Source: Jannaschia pagri
GTDB lineage: Bacteria; Pseudomonadota; Alphaproteobacteria; Rhodobacterales; Rhodobacteraceae
Assembly (NCBI RefSeq): GCF_019655435.1
Contig: NZ_BPFH01000009.1
Location: 1-64,000 of the forward strand
Direction of reading: 5' to 3'
Length of the DNA stretch: 64,000 nt
The notes beneath the pieces are model-generated. The model saw only the letters and a program-made list of their open reading frames with translations. It made no database searches and was not told the DNA's origin. Shown here in pieces: positions 36,522 to 45,702 of the stretch (its first letter is position 1; each line of letters opens with the position of its first letter). The position numbers and the translations under genes were made by a program.

Positions 36522-37940
36522 ATAATTAATAATACCCTAAAGAATGCTAAGAAATCAATAAAAGATGCCAAACTTGGACAAAGGGACTTTAGGCTTGGGC
36601 TGCTTTTTTGTCTTTTAAGTCTTATTATCCCGTTAATATTATCATCAATTTTTGGGGATGTAAAAAAACCGGATTTAGGAAGCCCTGACGAAGGCGGTAT
36701 CGCCGCTAGTGACAAGATCATCACGGCTGGATATCCGTTAACAAAGTTAGGCTTACTGAACTCCTTGGCAGATGGAGTTTCCCTAGAGGATGAATATATT
36801 GCATCCAATGTGATACCTTCAAAAAAAGATATTTTTGAATTCTTGGCCAATCCCAATCTTCCAATATACAAGCGTGAAAGAATACTAGACGCAGTTTTGG
36901 CACTAGATCACTCCTACAAGGTGCGCTTCCTCGACTCTGTAAGGGCTGATTTGCGCGCCTTACTTTTGGACATTCAGAACCAAAAGCGCTTTCCCAGTTT
37001 CAGAAAGAAGCTATGTGAGGATACTAGCATAGCTAGCAGTCCCTTCCTACTCATAGCCTCCGGCTCTGATTGTGAGTTGAGTGAAACATCTTTCACATTC
37101 TCTATCCTAAACAGACTCAATGAATTAAACCGGCGGATCGGTAATTATTATGATGAAATTGATCTATTCTCCCTTCGACCCGATTCTGATGTGATTATTA
37201 GATCGCAGTATTTGGATTACGCCGTCTTGGGGAAAAATAGGTGTTGCGGATTTTTTTCGGGGAAAACTGGGTTTAGGATTATTGGCAATAAAATTCAAAT
37301 CCTACAAGGTGGCGCGAAGTTCAATATCTTTTTCGACGAGGCAGTTCTGCCGAACGATGGTTCCGCAAGAAAGAAGTGCTTTGGAGAAGGGCGTACTTGC
37401 ATTGGAAGCTTTCTCTTTGGAGTTTATGAAGGTGGCAACTATTTAATAGAGGTCGGCGAGGTTAGTGATAGCTTGACTCTTCAAGATAATATCTACGTTC
37501 ATTATACGATGAGCCCAGAAAGGGATGAAGAATTCTTCGACTGGAAACTCTCGGGAAACGGGCGTGTCTTATTGAAATCTGTAAGCACTAGAGCATTTTC
37601 TTTTGCGATGGCATGCGATGGGGCTTTCTCTGCGGGCATAGTACTTCATCGATATGGGCAAGGAGATCATGAGGAACAGCTGCTTGATCCTCGACTTCAA
37701 TTGGGAGAAGGCATGGAGATAGGGATTTCCATAGACGACGGCTCAGTTCAAAGCTATTATGCACGGAAAGTGGACAACTTCTCGTTCGCATTTTTTGCCC
37801 CGGAGAGCCTTTTTCTTAGCTTGCGAAATGGTCTGAAAGCATCGTTGTTTGTTAATGATCTTAGCTATGGCTCGATTTCTCTTGTGGGTTCTTTAGTGCA
37901 TCTTGACCGAATGGCCTCGAATGACGCATGCGGATTTTGA
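36456..37940 (+). CDS. Unknown membrane-anchored protein
   Basis: The 494-residue product has one membrane helix (about 48-66, LGLLFCLLSLIIPLILSSIF) after a basic N-terminus, which suggests the large C-terminal part faces the periplasm. That part is helical to about residue 190 and rich in beta strands after it, with several cysteines. The gene is markedly AT-rich compared with its neighbours and stands alone on the plus strand between two leftward mobilization genes. I recognise no family. It may be cargo brought in separately. An alternative start is ATG 36501. Confidence 0.6.
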   Translation: MGDLKFVFFLNRTRQMIFRIIHIINNTLKNAKKSIKDAKLGQRDFRLGLLFCLLSLIIPLILSSIFGDVKKPDLGSPDEGGIAASDKIITAGYPLTKLGLLNSLADGVSLEDEYIASNVIPSKKDIFEFLANPNLPIYKRERILDAVLALDHSYKVRFLDSVRADLRALLLDIQNQKRFPSFRKKLCEDTSIASSPFLLIASGSDCELSETSFTFSILNRLNELNRRIGNYYDEIDLFSLRPDSDVIIRSQYLDYAVLGKNRCCGFFSGKTGFRIIGNKIQILQGGAKFNIFFDEAVLPNDGSARKKCFGEGRTCIGSFLFGVYEGGNYLIEVGEVSDSLTLQDNIYVHYTMSPERDEEFFDWKLSGNGRVLLKSVSTRAFSFAMACDGAFSAGIVLHRYGQGDHEEQLLDPRLQLGEGMEIGISIDDGSVQSYYARKVDNFSFAFFAPESLFLSLRNGLKASLFVNDLSYGSISLVGSLVHLDRMASNDACGF

Positions 37941-38015
37941 ACTGATTTGATTTAACTCCTCGCCGCATTATTTCTAAGCTATAAATTGGAAGCTATCTGT
38001 CCAAAGTGTGTTCGA

Positions 38016-38288
38016 TTAGGGTCCGATGAAACTGATAATCTGAATAAACCCAAGAGTTACGGATAGGCAGCCTAGGAGCACACCGACCACAATCATCAGC
38101 TCTTTTCGGCCTGATTTACCCGACCCGGTTGAGAAAGTGGCGCCTGAGGGTGTTTTTCCCGAAGGCTTGCTCATAGAGGCTGCGAGCTTGTCCGCCGCCG
38201 CGCGGTTGTTTTTGCCGACGATGTAGCTCGGATCGTTGTAGTTGCCGTGCTGTGAGCCGGACATGCCAAGTCCGTATTGATGGTTCAT
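38016..38288 (-). CDS. Small C-tail-anchored membrane protein
   Basis: The 90-residue product is polar and Gly/Ser-rich, with one C-terminal membrane helix (LMIVVGVLLGCLSVTLGFIQII). GAGGA lies before the ATG at 38288, which is favoured over two upstream in-frame starts. It follows the signal-peptide protein gene on the same strand and probably shares its transcript. Function is unknown. Confidence 0.55.
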   Translation of the reverse strand: MNHQYGLGMSGSQHGNYNDPSYIVGKNNRAAADKLAASMSKPSGKTPSGATFSTGSGKSGRKELMIVVGVLLGCLSVTLGFIQIISFIGP

Positions 38289-38368
38289 GGTTTTCCTCAT
38301 GCATTGAGTATCTGGATACGCTTCTCGCCATGTCCGTGGTAAGGCGCGGGTCATGGCGGGTTTTGTGC

Positions 38369-39547
38369 CTAGAGTTCGGGCGCGGCGGTTGTTGCCGACT
38401 TTGCCGTATCGATCTGATCAGACAGACGAACAAAGTTCTGGTACGCCCAATCACTCCACATATCCTGCCAGATGATATCTGGGTTGAAGACCAAAGCTGT
38501 TAGTCTATCGAGCATCCCGGAGGGATTGCCTTTGGCATGTGTGTTGGCGGTGGGGCCGCAAGCTATGCTGACATCCTCGGTTCGTCTCTTGTACGAGACG
38601 GTCTCACTTTTACTGCCTTCGAAATGGTGTGCTTGCAGCAGCGGCATCGAAGCATTGTAGGTGCAGTTAGTAACTTCCGTGAGATTGGCCGGGCTACCAT
38701 CGCGCTGATACATTCTCTTACCGTTCAGGTATTCCGGGCCGTGTTTGTCGATCAGGCTCTGCTTTACGGACTCCACTGGGAAGTTGTCACCATCCGCAGG
38801 CCACCAATGACGGCTGATAAACGCTGCACGTGCTGGCATCTCTGACCGAGCACCAGCCGCTGTAAAGCTGATTGAGACCACATCACCCATCCCACCAACG
38901 CCGCGACGTCGATCTTCGCTCGGCTGGCGTCCCCAAATGGCTGTCTCTCGCGAAGCATCGAAAACGAGCCTGATTTGTGGTTCTGCAACCAGTTCAAACC
39001 CCAACTCCCTGAGTTTGGCTTCTACCGCTGCACGCTCCATGCCGGGAGCGATCCCAAGAATGTCGAGATTGGCGACTGGCGCTGCTAACTCGCTTTCAAG
39101 CAATGGACGACGGTTGCCCGTCAAGATCATCGCCTGCGGTTCTTGGAACTCTTCAATCGAAGTTGGTGAGAGCTTCAAAGCCAGTTGGTTGTTGGACACA
39201 CGCTCAAGGTTAAATCCGACATCCTGAGGACATGGGCCGCGCAGATCTTGCGGATAGCTCGCAGTGACGACACCGCCATCTAGTTCAACCAGATACCCGC
39301 ACCGGGCATTGGCCATGGGAGATTGCGCAAAAGCTGAGATCGATAACTCCACCTGACCAACCCCGCCAATAGTGATAAGCGTTGCCCGGATCATCGCGTT
39401 CGGCGATTGGGTGGTTCCTGGTGTCCATTCGCCGTCAAAGGCTGAGGGATTTTCCCAAGCCTGATCGGCATGGGCAAGGCCACCAAAGCCGAGAGAAAGA
39501 GCAAAAACAGAGGCGGCAGTTCTGGTGAAAATCGAGTGTGAGGGCAT
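38369..39547 (-). CDS. Secreted protein of mobile element, unknown
   Basis: The 392-residue protein has a classical signal peptide (about 1-27, ending GGLAHA) and so is periplasmic or surface exposed. The mature part has two regions: a beta-rich domain with a Cys pair (ARCGYLVE, RGPCPQD), and a domain starting at DILGIAPGMERAAVEAKLRE, a motif seen in small periplasmic repeats that bind peptides or stabilise complexes. It is encoded with the 90-residue membrane protein on the island near relaxase and coupling genes; a role in the donor envelope is possible. Confidence 0.6.
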   Translation of the reverse strand: MPSHSIFTRTAASVFALSLGFGGLAHADQAWENPSAFDGEWTPGTTQSPNAMIRATLITIGGVGQVELSISAFAQSPMANARCGYLVELDGGVVTASYPQDLRGPCPQDVGFNLERVSNNQLALKLSPTSIEEFQEPQAMILTGNRRPLLESELAAPVANLDILGIAPGMERAAVEAKLRELGFELVAEPQIRLVFDASRETAIWGRQPSEDRRRGVGGMGDVVSISFTAAGARSEMPARAAFISRHWWPADGDNFPVESVKQSLIDKHGPEYLNGKRMYQRDGSPANLTEVTNCTYNASMPLLQAHHFEGSKSETVSYKRRTEDVSIACGPTANTHAKGNPSGMLDRLTALVFNPDIIWQDMWSDWAYQNFVRLSDQIDTAKSATTAAPEL

Positions 39548-39687
39548 CGGTTCAGCCTGCGATTAAAGACAACATCTACTTAGAAGTTGGCTTTGCTCCC
39601 TAGGGCAGGCTGAGTGTCGTTTAGACGGTGGCAAAACCTCGCCAATTTCTCAAATCAGGCTTGCGACACAGGCATTTGTCATAGTAT

Positions 39688-39711
39688 GCCAAGTTTTAAG
39701 TAGGACTTGGC
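39688..39711. promoter_or_regulatory. Inverted repeat before recombinase gene
   Basis: GCCAAGT and ACTTGGC form a perfect 7-bp inverted repeat with a 10-base AT-rich spacer in the 230-base gap between divergent genes. The gap holds no other gene. An operator for the recombinase or the secreted-protein gene is possible. Confidence 0.35.
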
Positions 39712-39777
39712 TTTAATGTGCGTTTGATTTAACGTCGTGATCCCAGATACTTATCAATTCTGAAGACAAAGCCATCC

Positions 39778-40389
39778 GTGAAGCCACGTAAAACACAAGC
39801 ACCAGACAACCGCCCGAAGAAGGGATCGTCGATCAAGGTCGAACCGATCCGTGATCTTGATGCGATCAAGCGGATCAAGGCACAGCTTGCAACCAAACCG
39901 CGTGATCTTTGCTTGTTCACCTTTGGCATCAACACGGCCTATCGTGCCGGAGAAATCCTTTCTCTGAACGTTGGACAGGTGAAGCACCTTGCTGTCGGTG
40001 ACAGGCTGGAACTTAAACAGTCAAAGTCGGGCAAATACCGAGCGATCACGCTGAACAGGATGGTGGTCGATGCCATCGCCGACTGGCTAGCTGTCCATCC
40101 CAAACCATCCGGCCATGCGCCTTTGTTTATCTCGCCAAAATCTGGCAAAGCGTTGACTGTTTCATCCGTCCACAAGCTGGTAAAAGGCTGGTGTCGTGAT
40201 GCTGGACTTCATGGCAATTACGGCTCGCACACCATGCGCAAGACATGGGGTTATCATCAACGCGTCCAGATGAACCAGCCCGTGGCGCTTCTGATGGCAG
40301 CGTTCGGACACGCCACCCAAGCCCAGACGCTCGATTATCTCTGCATCCAAGAAACCGAGATACAGGACTTATACGGGCTGGAGCTTTAG
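39778..40389 (+). CDS. Short tyrosine recombinase, catalytic domain only
   Basis: The 203-residue product starts at GTG 39778 and contains a tyrosine recombinase catalytic domain: first Arg in NTAYRAGEILSL, second box GSHTMRKTWGYH (the usual H-x-x-R), GHATQAQTLDYLCI with the candidate nucleophile Tyr. The N-terminal arm- and core-binding domains are absent, as in small recombinases carried by plasmids and mobilizable elements for dimer resolution. It converges with the relaxase gene and overlaps it by four bases. Confidence 0.82.
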   Translation: MKPRKTQAPDNRPKKGSSIKVEPIRDLDAIKRIKAQLATKPRDLCLFTFGINTAYRAGEILSLNVGQVKHLAVGDRLELKQSKSGKYRAITLNRMVVDAIADWLAVHPKPSGHAPLFISPKSGKALTVSSVHKLVKGWCRDAGLHGNYGSHTMRKTWGYHQRVQMNQPVALLMAAFGHATQAQTLDYLCIQETEIQDLYGLEL

Positions 40390-41711
40390 AGCGACAGATC
40401 AGGACCGCGATACCTATCCCGTTCATATCCTTTGCGCATTGCCTTGAATGCCTTCGTCGGGTTGTTTGGCACCGGCCCGTTGAAGCGGGTTTTCCTATCG
40501 CCAAAACTCTTCAAATATCTCCCAACGTCCCGCGCGAGCGATGCACGTTCTTGGGTGTGCTGGTTCCGCAAGCGCCTGAATTTATGTTGTAAAGCCAGCC
40601 TTTCTCGCATCTGCGCTTCCACCAGCACATGCCGCTGGTGTTGATCGCGCTTCAAACAGAAATACGCTTCTTGCTCATTCTCCCTTCGGGTTTGGCGCGT
40701 TTTGCCGCTGATCCAATCGAAAACGCCTTTCAGCCCTCCGTTCAATCGCGCTTGACGCGCTTGGGTTTCCTCAACCCAACGCCTTTCTTGCGCCTGCTTG
40801 AGGGCTGCGCGTTCCGCTCTGTGTGCTGACACCATTCGGACCTTTTCGGTGTTCAAAGGTAAGAGTTCCGCCTGTTGCGACTTGCGCGTATCGGCGATGA
40901 AGGTTTGCAGCGTTTGTTTTGCCTCCCCCAAAACACGTGTCCGAACATCACCAACGTCGGGTAGTTCGTCAGGGGCACCCAAACGGGTTTTGATATCTTT
41001 GCTCGTTACACCCGACCATCGGGACAGACTGTAGACCTGACCATGGACATCGAGAACGACGAAGCCGCGCCGATCACCGCGCGCCAGAAATAGCCCCCGA
41101 TCTTCGAGCGCATGGATAAAGCCTGTTTTGCTGTCAGACCGTTCCCAGCATTCTCGGATGCTTTGTTTGATCTCACGAGGATCAACGCCGAGACGCTTCG
41201 CTTGCTGCCATTCTGAGAGGGAGAAGTTCAAAGGGTTGCGCCCCCCATAGGCTTGCAACCCTTTGGGCAGCTCCCACCCATGATCGAGGAAGAGCTTTTT
41301 TGATAAGCTCATCAGCTTGCGTTTGTCGTGTGAGATTGGAATGGCCTTGAGCCTATCGGCGTCGATCCGGCTCCACACGACATGGGCATGCCGTCGGCCT
41401 TCTTTCTCGTGGATGACGATAGCGCGTGGTTGATCGCTAAGGCCCAATACTCTTTCTGCCCGTTCAATCGCATCTATCAGCTCATCCTCATTCGCAATAT
41501 GATGAGGGGGAGGATTGATGCTCAGAGAATACAGGTACTTCTCGCATTGCGTTGCCTTTGAGATGACATGCACTTCGTCAAGCGCATCGTGCAATGTCTC
41601 GCCAACAAAGCCGCGCGTCTCCAACAGGATCACATGATCGTTGTCCTGATCATTCATCAGATGGTTTGCCAAGGCCCACCCACCAGCTCGCTGAGACCCT
41701 TTCAAAATCAT
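40386..41711 (-). CDS. Relaxase (MobA/VirD2-like)
   Basis: The 441-residue protein has an N-terminal relaxase domain: an SLSINPP strand, helix with ALDEV/IERAERVLGL, and the metal-binding motif EKEGRRHAHVVWSRID (H-x-H type) near 105-120. The C-terminal half is a long, basic, coiled-coil region. It would nick oriT and pilot DNA through the channel served by the VirD4-like protein. The start at 41711 overlaps the mobC stop (ATGA). The nucleophile Tyr cannot be fixed with certainty. The frame is intact, unlike the relaxase of the neighbouring element. Confidence 0.88.
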   Translation of the reverse strand: MILKGSQRAGGWALANHLMNDQDNDHVILLETRGFVGETLHDALDEVHVISKATQCEKYLYSLSINPPPHHIANEDELIDAIERAERVLGLSDQPRAIVIHEKEGRRHAHVVWSRIDADRLKAIPISHDKRKLMSLSKKLFLDHGWELPKGLQAYGGRNPLNFSLSEWQQAKRLGVDPREIKQSIRECWERSDSKTGFIHALEDRGLFLARGDRRGFVVLDVHGQVYSLSRWSGVTSKDIKTRLGAPDELPDVGDVRTRVLGEAKQTLQTFIADTRKSQQAELLPLNTEKVRMVSAHRAERAALKQAQERRWVEETQARQARLNGGLKGVFDWISGKTRQTRRENEQEAYFCLKRDQHQRHVLVEAQMRERLALQHKFRRLRNQHTQERASLARDVGRYLKSFGDRKTRFNGPVPNNPTKAFKAMRKGYERDRYRGPDLSL

Positions 41712-42082
41712 GCTGGCTTTTCCGTTTTGCGGCGAGACCCGAGCGCTTCCATCAAAGTTGTGCGCATCCAAGCGACGTCCAAACATGCCTGATTGAGATC
41801 ACGCGCGAGTTGATCGTCCAGCGCGAGTGTTCCCTGATGCAGAGCTTTGGCAATCTGGTTGAGATTGCTGGCCGACCGAGATTGCCCGAGACGTGCAAGG
41901 ATTTGTGCCAGAAGCATTTGATCAGCTTGAGGCAGAGGGCGCGTCTTGCGCAACCGCTCCGCATTTTCGTCCAAAACTACGGCTTTGATGTAGGTCGCCA
42001 ACGGACGACCACCGGCCTTGTCTTCAAGGCACCGCCGTTCATCTTCAGTAAGACGGATTGAGAAAGGAGCCAACCGCGTCAT
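41708..42082 (-). CDS. mobC: MobC-like mobilization accessory protein
   Basis: The 124-residue protein starts with a ribbon-helix-helix-like segment (FSIRLTEDERRCLEDKAG) and has the MobC motif ASNLNQIAKALHQG in its second half. MobC proteins bind oriT and help the relaxase open the strands. It overlaps the relaxase start by four bases and the small gene upstream by four, so the three form an operon. Confidence 0.85.
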   Translation of the reverse strand: MTRLAPFSIRLTEDERRCLEDKAGGRPLATYIKAVVLDENAERLRKTRPLPQADQMLLAQILARLGQSRSASNLNQIAKALHQGTLALDDQLARDLNQACLDVAWMRTTLMEALGSRRKTEKPA

Positions 42083-42261
42083 GGCCTTGGCTCCAAGGGC
42101 TTAGGTGCACGGATCGCACCACGAACTGGCTCACGTCTTAGCCGTGCAGCAAGGGCAGGATCAGCCCTCAGACAGGCTTCCAAATCCTCCAATGCAGCGA
42201 TCAATTCGTCGGGGTTTTCGTGTTCTAGGTTTTGGAGCGTACTTGCACCATTTTCAGCCAT
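42079..42261 (-). CDS. Small acidic helical protein before mobC
   Basis: The ATG at 42261 opens 60 codons giving MAENGASTLQNLEHENPDEL and an acidic helix followed by a basic, Pro-rich end. It overlaps the mobC start by four bases, which supports it as a real gene of the mobilization operon. Longer in-frame starts are open but run into the integrase remnant region. Function unknown. Confidence 0.5.
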   Translation of the reverse strand: MAENGASTLQNLEHENPDELIAALEDLEACLRADPALAARLRREPVRGAIRAPKPLEPRP

Positions 42262-42308
42262 TGATTTTGCTAGGGTGTTGGCGATACGCACTTTTCTCGC
42301 GCCGCATC

Positions 42309-42329
42309 TGTGAACAAGGCGTGTGAACA
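42309..42329 (+). repeat. TGTGAACA repeats at integrase-fragment start
   Basis: TGTGAACA occurs at 42309-42316 and 42322-42329, the second running into the ATG of the integrase fragment. The same octamer forms the arm-type repeats of the tRNA-Phe element. It may be a general integrase or excisionase site in this host's elements. Confidence 0.4.
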
Positions 42330-42814
42330 TGACAGTGTTGCGGATGGGTTCTCCAACGAAAGACCCCAGAACGGGAATCCTCCAACTCAACGTTCGCGTT
42401 CCTGCGGATATGAAGCGGCTGAGCGGTCGCCGCGTGTCCTTGCCAGTGGGTGACGAACGATCCGCCGTGAAAATCGGGAAACAGGTGGTCAAGACGTCGC
42501 TCGGCACCCGCGACCCGTCAGATCGCATCGTGTACAAGGCCGACAGTCCAAAAGACGCTTGGAAGATACACGCGGAAAAGCGGCCACGTGGCCACGTCGC
42601 GCGAGGCTCCGCCGCGACCAAGTGGCAAATGACACGAATTGGTCGCTTTGTTAGGCCGCTGCCTTGATCGAGCACTAAGCCGCCGTTTCGCCTGCTGAGA
42701 GCGCGGAAGTCCTCGACTTACTGAAGCGCGAAAAGCAGCCCCGCGAGGGAAAAACCGTAAACGACCCCGATGGGCAAAGAGAGGAGAGAGATAAGTGCTT
42801 GAAAATATTGGAGG
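42329..42814 (+). pseudogene. Remnants of two integrases
   Basis: From ATG 42329 about 70 codons resemble the N-terminus of a tyrosine integrase (GSPTKDPRTG, RVPADMKRL, KTSLGTRDPS). From 42565 the frame GAT-ACA-CGC gives the C-terminal catalytic box of the tRNA-Cys type integrase (DTRGKAAT, VANDTNWSLC) followed by TAG, then ALIEH, then TAA and AAVSPAESAEV. The whole central domain is missing, and the active-site His is Asp here. The same two stop codons occur in the integrase copy at 58 kb. The fragments are probably from two different integrases joined by deletion. Confidence 0.55.
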
Positions 42815-42839
42815 CGAGTACCGGAATCGAACCGGTGTA
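42625..42839 (+). repeat. Left 215-bp direct repeat / attL at tRNA-Cys element
   Basis: This stretch aligns without gaps to 58440-58654 with about six differences. It contains the end of a decayed integrase frame, a GTAAACGACCCCG motif and, from 42813, the 3' part of a tRNA-Cys gene up to the T arm. Similarity fades into the anticodon arm copy (to about 42858). It marks the left edge of the 15.8-kb element D and the right edge of element C. Confidence 0.8.
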
Positions 42840-43082
42840 AACGCATTTGCAATCCGCATGGGCGGAGTGTTTTTCAAAGGCTTTTCTGTAAACGGACCCC
42901 GTTTGTTCACGACGGGAAATCAACAGCTTGCGAGGAAACGGTAAACGGTTTCCGGGCTATTGCAAGCCCCAAAAAAGGAAAAACCGTCGAGGGGGCGGCC
43001 ACCCACCTCAACGGCTTTGGTCTTCAATCTACATCAGCTTTCTACTCGTTCGCGGCCCTCAACGCAATCGCGGGAGGTGCAA

Positions 43083-43760
43083 ATGTCTAGGCTCAACCGC
43101 TTCGAATGGCAGAAGGCTGTTCTGCAAGTCAGAAACCTGAATTCAACCGCCAAGCTTGTCGCCTCTGCCCTGTCTGTCCAGTTCGCCAACGAAGAAACCG
43201 GCCAGCTTAGTCCTGGTTTGGCGACCTTGATGGAGTTTCTTGGTCTGCCGCTATCAACCCTGAAACGCGCCATAAGGCAGTTGATTGATGCGGGCTGGTT
43301 GTCACGCAGTGAAGGGCGCGGTGCGGGAAACTACACGTACTACAAGCTCTTGGCACCGTGCAAGATCGTTCCGTTTCGCCCCAAGAAAAAGGGTTCACAG
43401 GTGGCTCAGAAAGGGTCCACTTATGAGCTTTCCTATAAAGAACAATCAAAAGAACAAGAGGCGCGGCCTTCGCCGTTGCCGGACTTGCCCCATGAAGGGC
43501 AGCCCGGCGAAACCTTGCGGTTTGTGCCAGGCGGCGGGGGGTACTTCGAGCGCGAATGGGACGACGCGCTGCGGTCTTACGGCTTGTCTTCGCTGCACAG
43601 GGCGCTGCCTCAAGCCATCAAAGATGGACAGAAGGGCTACCTTCTACCTGACCGCTGTCCGGCAAGGCGAGGAAGCTCTCTAAGGGACCAGCAAATCCTG
43701 TTCGTCAAACAACTGATGGAAGCGCATCGCAATGCTTCTGAACTCGCTGTCGCGGCTTGA
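43083..43760 (+). CDS. Helix-turn-helix protein of mobilizable element
   Basis: The 225-residue product has a winged-helix domain in residues 20-80 (SPGLATLMEFLGLPLSTLKR followed by GWLSRSEGRGAGN), as in replication-initiation and plasmid control proteins. A Lys-rich linker and a C-terminal helical part follow. GGGAGGT precedes the ATG at 43083, which is preferred over an upstream in-frame start. It lies 12 bases before the coupling-protein gene. It may control the mobilization genes or start replication of the excised circle. Confidence 0.65.
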   Translation: MSRLNRFEWQKAVLQVRNLNSTAKLVASALSVQFANEETGQLSPGLATLMEFLGLPLSTLKRAIRQLIDAGWLSRSEGRGAGNYTYYKLLAPCKIVPFRPKKKGSQVAQKGSTYELSYKEQSKEQEARPSPLPDLPHEGQPGETLRFVPGGGGYFEREWDDALRSYGLSSLHRALPQAIKDGQKGYLLPDRCPARRGSSLRDQQILFVKQLMEAHRNASELAVAA

Positions 43761-43772
43761 GGAGGGCAGACG

Positions 43773-45251
43773 ATGATTACCAGAGAAGATGATGTTGCAG
43801 CCCGCCGTGCAGGGCTTGAAGCGCAAGCACATTTTCGAAAGTCGATGTTCAAGTTTGGGGTTATGCCGTTTGCAGGTCTTGCCGGTTTAGGCCTTTTGAT
43901 GGGGCTAACCGGTGCCAATGACTATAGCGGCTGGCCGGGAGTGTTTCTCATAGCGCTTGGCGTTGTGTTTGGCGGGATCGCCGGGCTGATCTGCCTGACT
44001 GCAAGCCCAGGACGGCCTGCCACCCAACGTCGCCACAAGGGCGGTGCACAGGTCAGCCGAATGGACACGCACACGAAAGCCGAAGGGGTTCCCCTTGGCA
44101 ACGTGCGCCTCCCAGAGCATTTGGAATCGTTGCACATGCTGATCGAAGGGGCGACGGGTACAGGTAAAACCCAGTTACTCAAGAATATGGTGGCCCACCT
44201 TAGAGCGCGCGGCGATACCGTCGTTGTGGTCGATACCAACTACGACATGTGGACCGCCTTTAATCAGCCTGACGATGTGATCTTGTCCCCGTTTGATCCC
44301 GCGTTCCCGGGTTGGTTGCCAATGAACGAAGTGCGCGCGCCTTCGGATTGGTCAGCGCTCGCTCAGTCGTTCATCGGGGATGGCGTGGGCGAAGCGGCGC
44401 AATGGCATCAGATGGCCAAGGCGATGTTCTCTGCGACCGCGCGAGGATACCAGCGCATAGTTGAAGACGCCGGTGACACCTTCGATCACTCTGAGCTCTT
44501 CCATCTGTTGACGGGCGCGGAGGCCGAAGCCTTGGCTCCGTTCATTCATGGAACGGCGGCAGCATCACTTGGGATCAATGACAAGGCGCTGAATAACGTT
44601 AGGATGACGTACTTTGAGACGCTCAAATTCTGGGAGCATCTGCGACCAGGCGGCTTCTCTGTCCGCGAATGGGTAGAGCGGGGCAAGGATCGACAGTCGA
44701 TCTTCATCCCGTACCGGAAGCGGGAACTGCCCGAGGCAAAGAATCTCATTTCCTGCTGGCTAGATCAAATCATCACCACCGCCTGCGATCTTGGAGAAGA
44801 CCGCGACAATCGGGTCTGGATTATCATTGATGAGCTTTCAGGCCTAGGCGAAATCCCGTCGCTGAAAACTGCGGTCACGGAGCTGCGGAAGACTGGTTTC
44901 CGCGTTGTCGCGGGCATCCAGAACTTTGAACAAGTCGAACTGTTATATGGCCGAAATGGTGCCATCACGATCACCAACAGTCTCTCGAACAAGGTCATCC
45001 TACGGGCCACGGATACGACCTCTGCAGAGCGCCAATCCAAGCTCATTGGCGATGCGCGCTACCAGGTCATGTCGCTTGGCCAATCTTCCGGTGCCGATGG
45101 AAAACGTTCGACAACGCAGTCTGTCAAAGAGGGAGTCGTGCGTGTTGTTCTGGCTTCTGAGATCACGGCGCTGCCAACCCTCCAAGGCTTCGTCAAACTC
45201 GCAGGAGAGGACACGACCTACCTGACACCAATACCGGTCTATCAGCCATGA
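43773..45251 (+). CDS. TraD-like type IV coupling ATPase
   Basis: The 492-residue protein has two N-terminal membrane helices (about 28-75), Walker A GATGTGKTQ near 130 and Walker B WIIIDELSGLGEIP near 355, with the GIQNFEQVELLYG and KVILRATD segments of TraD/TraG coupling proteins. It is distinct from the VirD4-like protein of the adjacent element and closer to the TraD group found with MobC-type relaxases. The frame is intact. Confidence 0.88.
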   Translation: MITREDDVAARRAGLEAQAHFRKSMFKFGVMPFAGLAGLGLLMGLTGANDYSGWPGVFLIALGVVFGGIAGLICLTASPGRPATQRRHKGGAQVSRMDTHTKAEGVPLGNVRLPEHLESLHMLIEGATGTGKTQLLKNMVAHLRARGDTVVVVDTNYDMWTAFNQPDDVILSPFDPAFPGWLPMNEVRAPSDWSALAQSFIGDGVGEAAQWHQMAKAMFSATARGYQRIVEDAGDTFDHSELFHLLTGAEAEALAPFIHGTAAASLGINDKALNNVRMTYFETLKFWEHLRPGGFSVREWVERGKDRQSIFIPYRKRELPEAKNLISCWLDQIITTACDLGEDRDNRVWIIIDELSGLGEIPSLKTAVTELRKTGFRVVAGIQNFEQVELLYGRNGAITITNSLSNKVILRATDTTSAERQSKLIGDARYQVMSLGQSSGADGKRSTTQSVKEGVVRVVLASEITALPTLQGFVKLAGEDTTYLTPIPVYQP

Positions 45252-45280
45252 CCGATTTCGGGTTTAGGGTAGCAAGCATA

Positions 45281-45298
45281 GTTTTTGTAAACAAAAAC
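45281..45298. other. Candidate oriT inverted repeat
   Basis: GTTTTTG-TAAA-CAAAAAC is a perfect 7-bp inverted repeat in the short gap between the coupling-protein gene and mobC. Origins of transfer commonly show such a repeat beside the nick site next to mobC. No nick consensus can be assigned. A regulator site is the alternative. Confidence 0.35.
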
Positions 45299-45339
45299 GC
45301 TTGTCGCTGCGCGACGCGGGCCACGTCCAGAGGCCGGGC

Positions 45340-45702
45340 ATGAGTGATTTGGGTGAGCCAATCGGACGCCCGAAGGCCGCGCCGGGAGAGGGCCGTGTGG
45401 CGGTGGTTGGTATCCGGCTGACCACCTTTGAGCGGGCTGGCGAGGAAGCCAAGGCTGCGCAGTCTGGACTGTCGCTATCTGACTATTGCCGCCGCGCGAT
45501 CTTGGGCCATCGGGTCACCGCATCGACCGAACCGCAGCAGGTCAATACCGAGGCGTTGGTGGAGTTGAACCGCGTCGGTGTGAACCTCAACCAGATCGCC
45601 CGTGTTGCCAATCGAGGCGAGCCGCTGCCCCGGTCATTCCCGGAAACGCTCAGCGCTGTGCTGGCGGCCATAGAACGCTTAGCATTGGGGCACGATCCAT
45701 GA
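45340..45702 (+). CDS. mobC: MobC-like mobilization protein
   Basis: The 120-residue product has a ribbon-helix-helix-like beginning (VVGIRLTTFERAGEEAKAA) and the MobC motif ELNRVGVNLNQIARVANRG. Its stop overlaps the relaxase ATG at 45699. It would bind oriT with the relaxase. The start at 45340 gives the family length; the frame is open further upstream. Confidence 0.82.
   Translation: MSDLGEPIGRPKAAPGEGRVAVVGIRLTTFERAGEEAKAAQSGLSLSDYCRRAILGHRVTASTEPQQVNTEALVELNRVGVNLNQIARVANRGEPLPRSFPETLSAVLAAIERLALGHDP

Noticed and set aside
42079-42675. 198-codon minus frame spanning the integrase remnants
   Set aside because: Only its last 60 codons, overlapping mobC, look like a gene; the rest is antisense to an integrase fragment and the att repeat.
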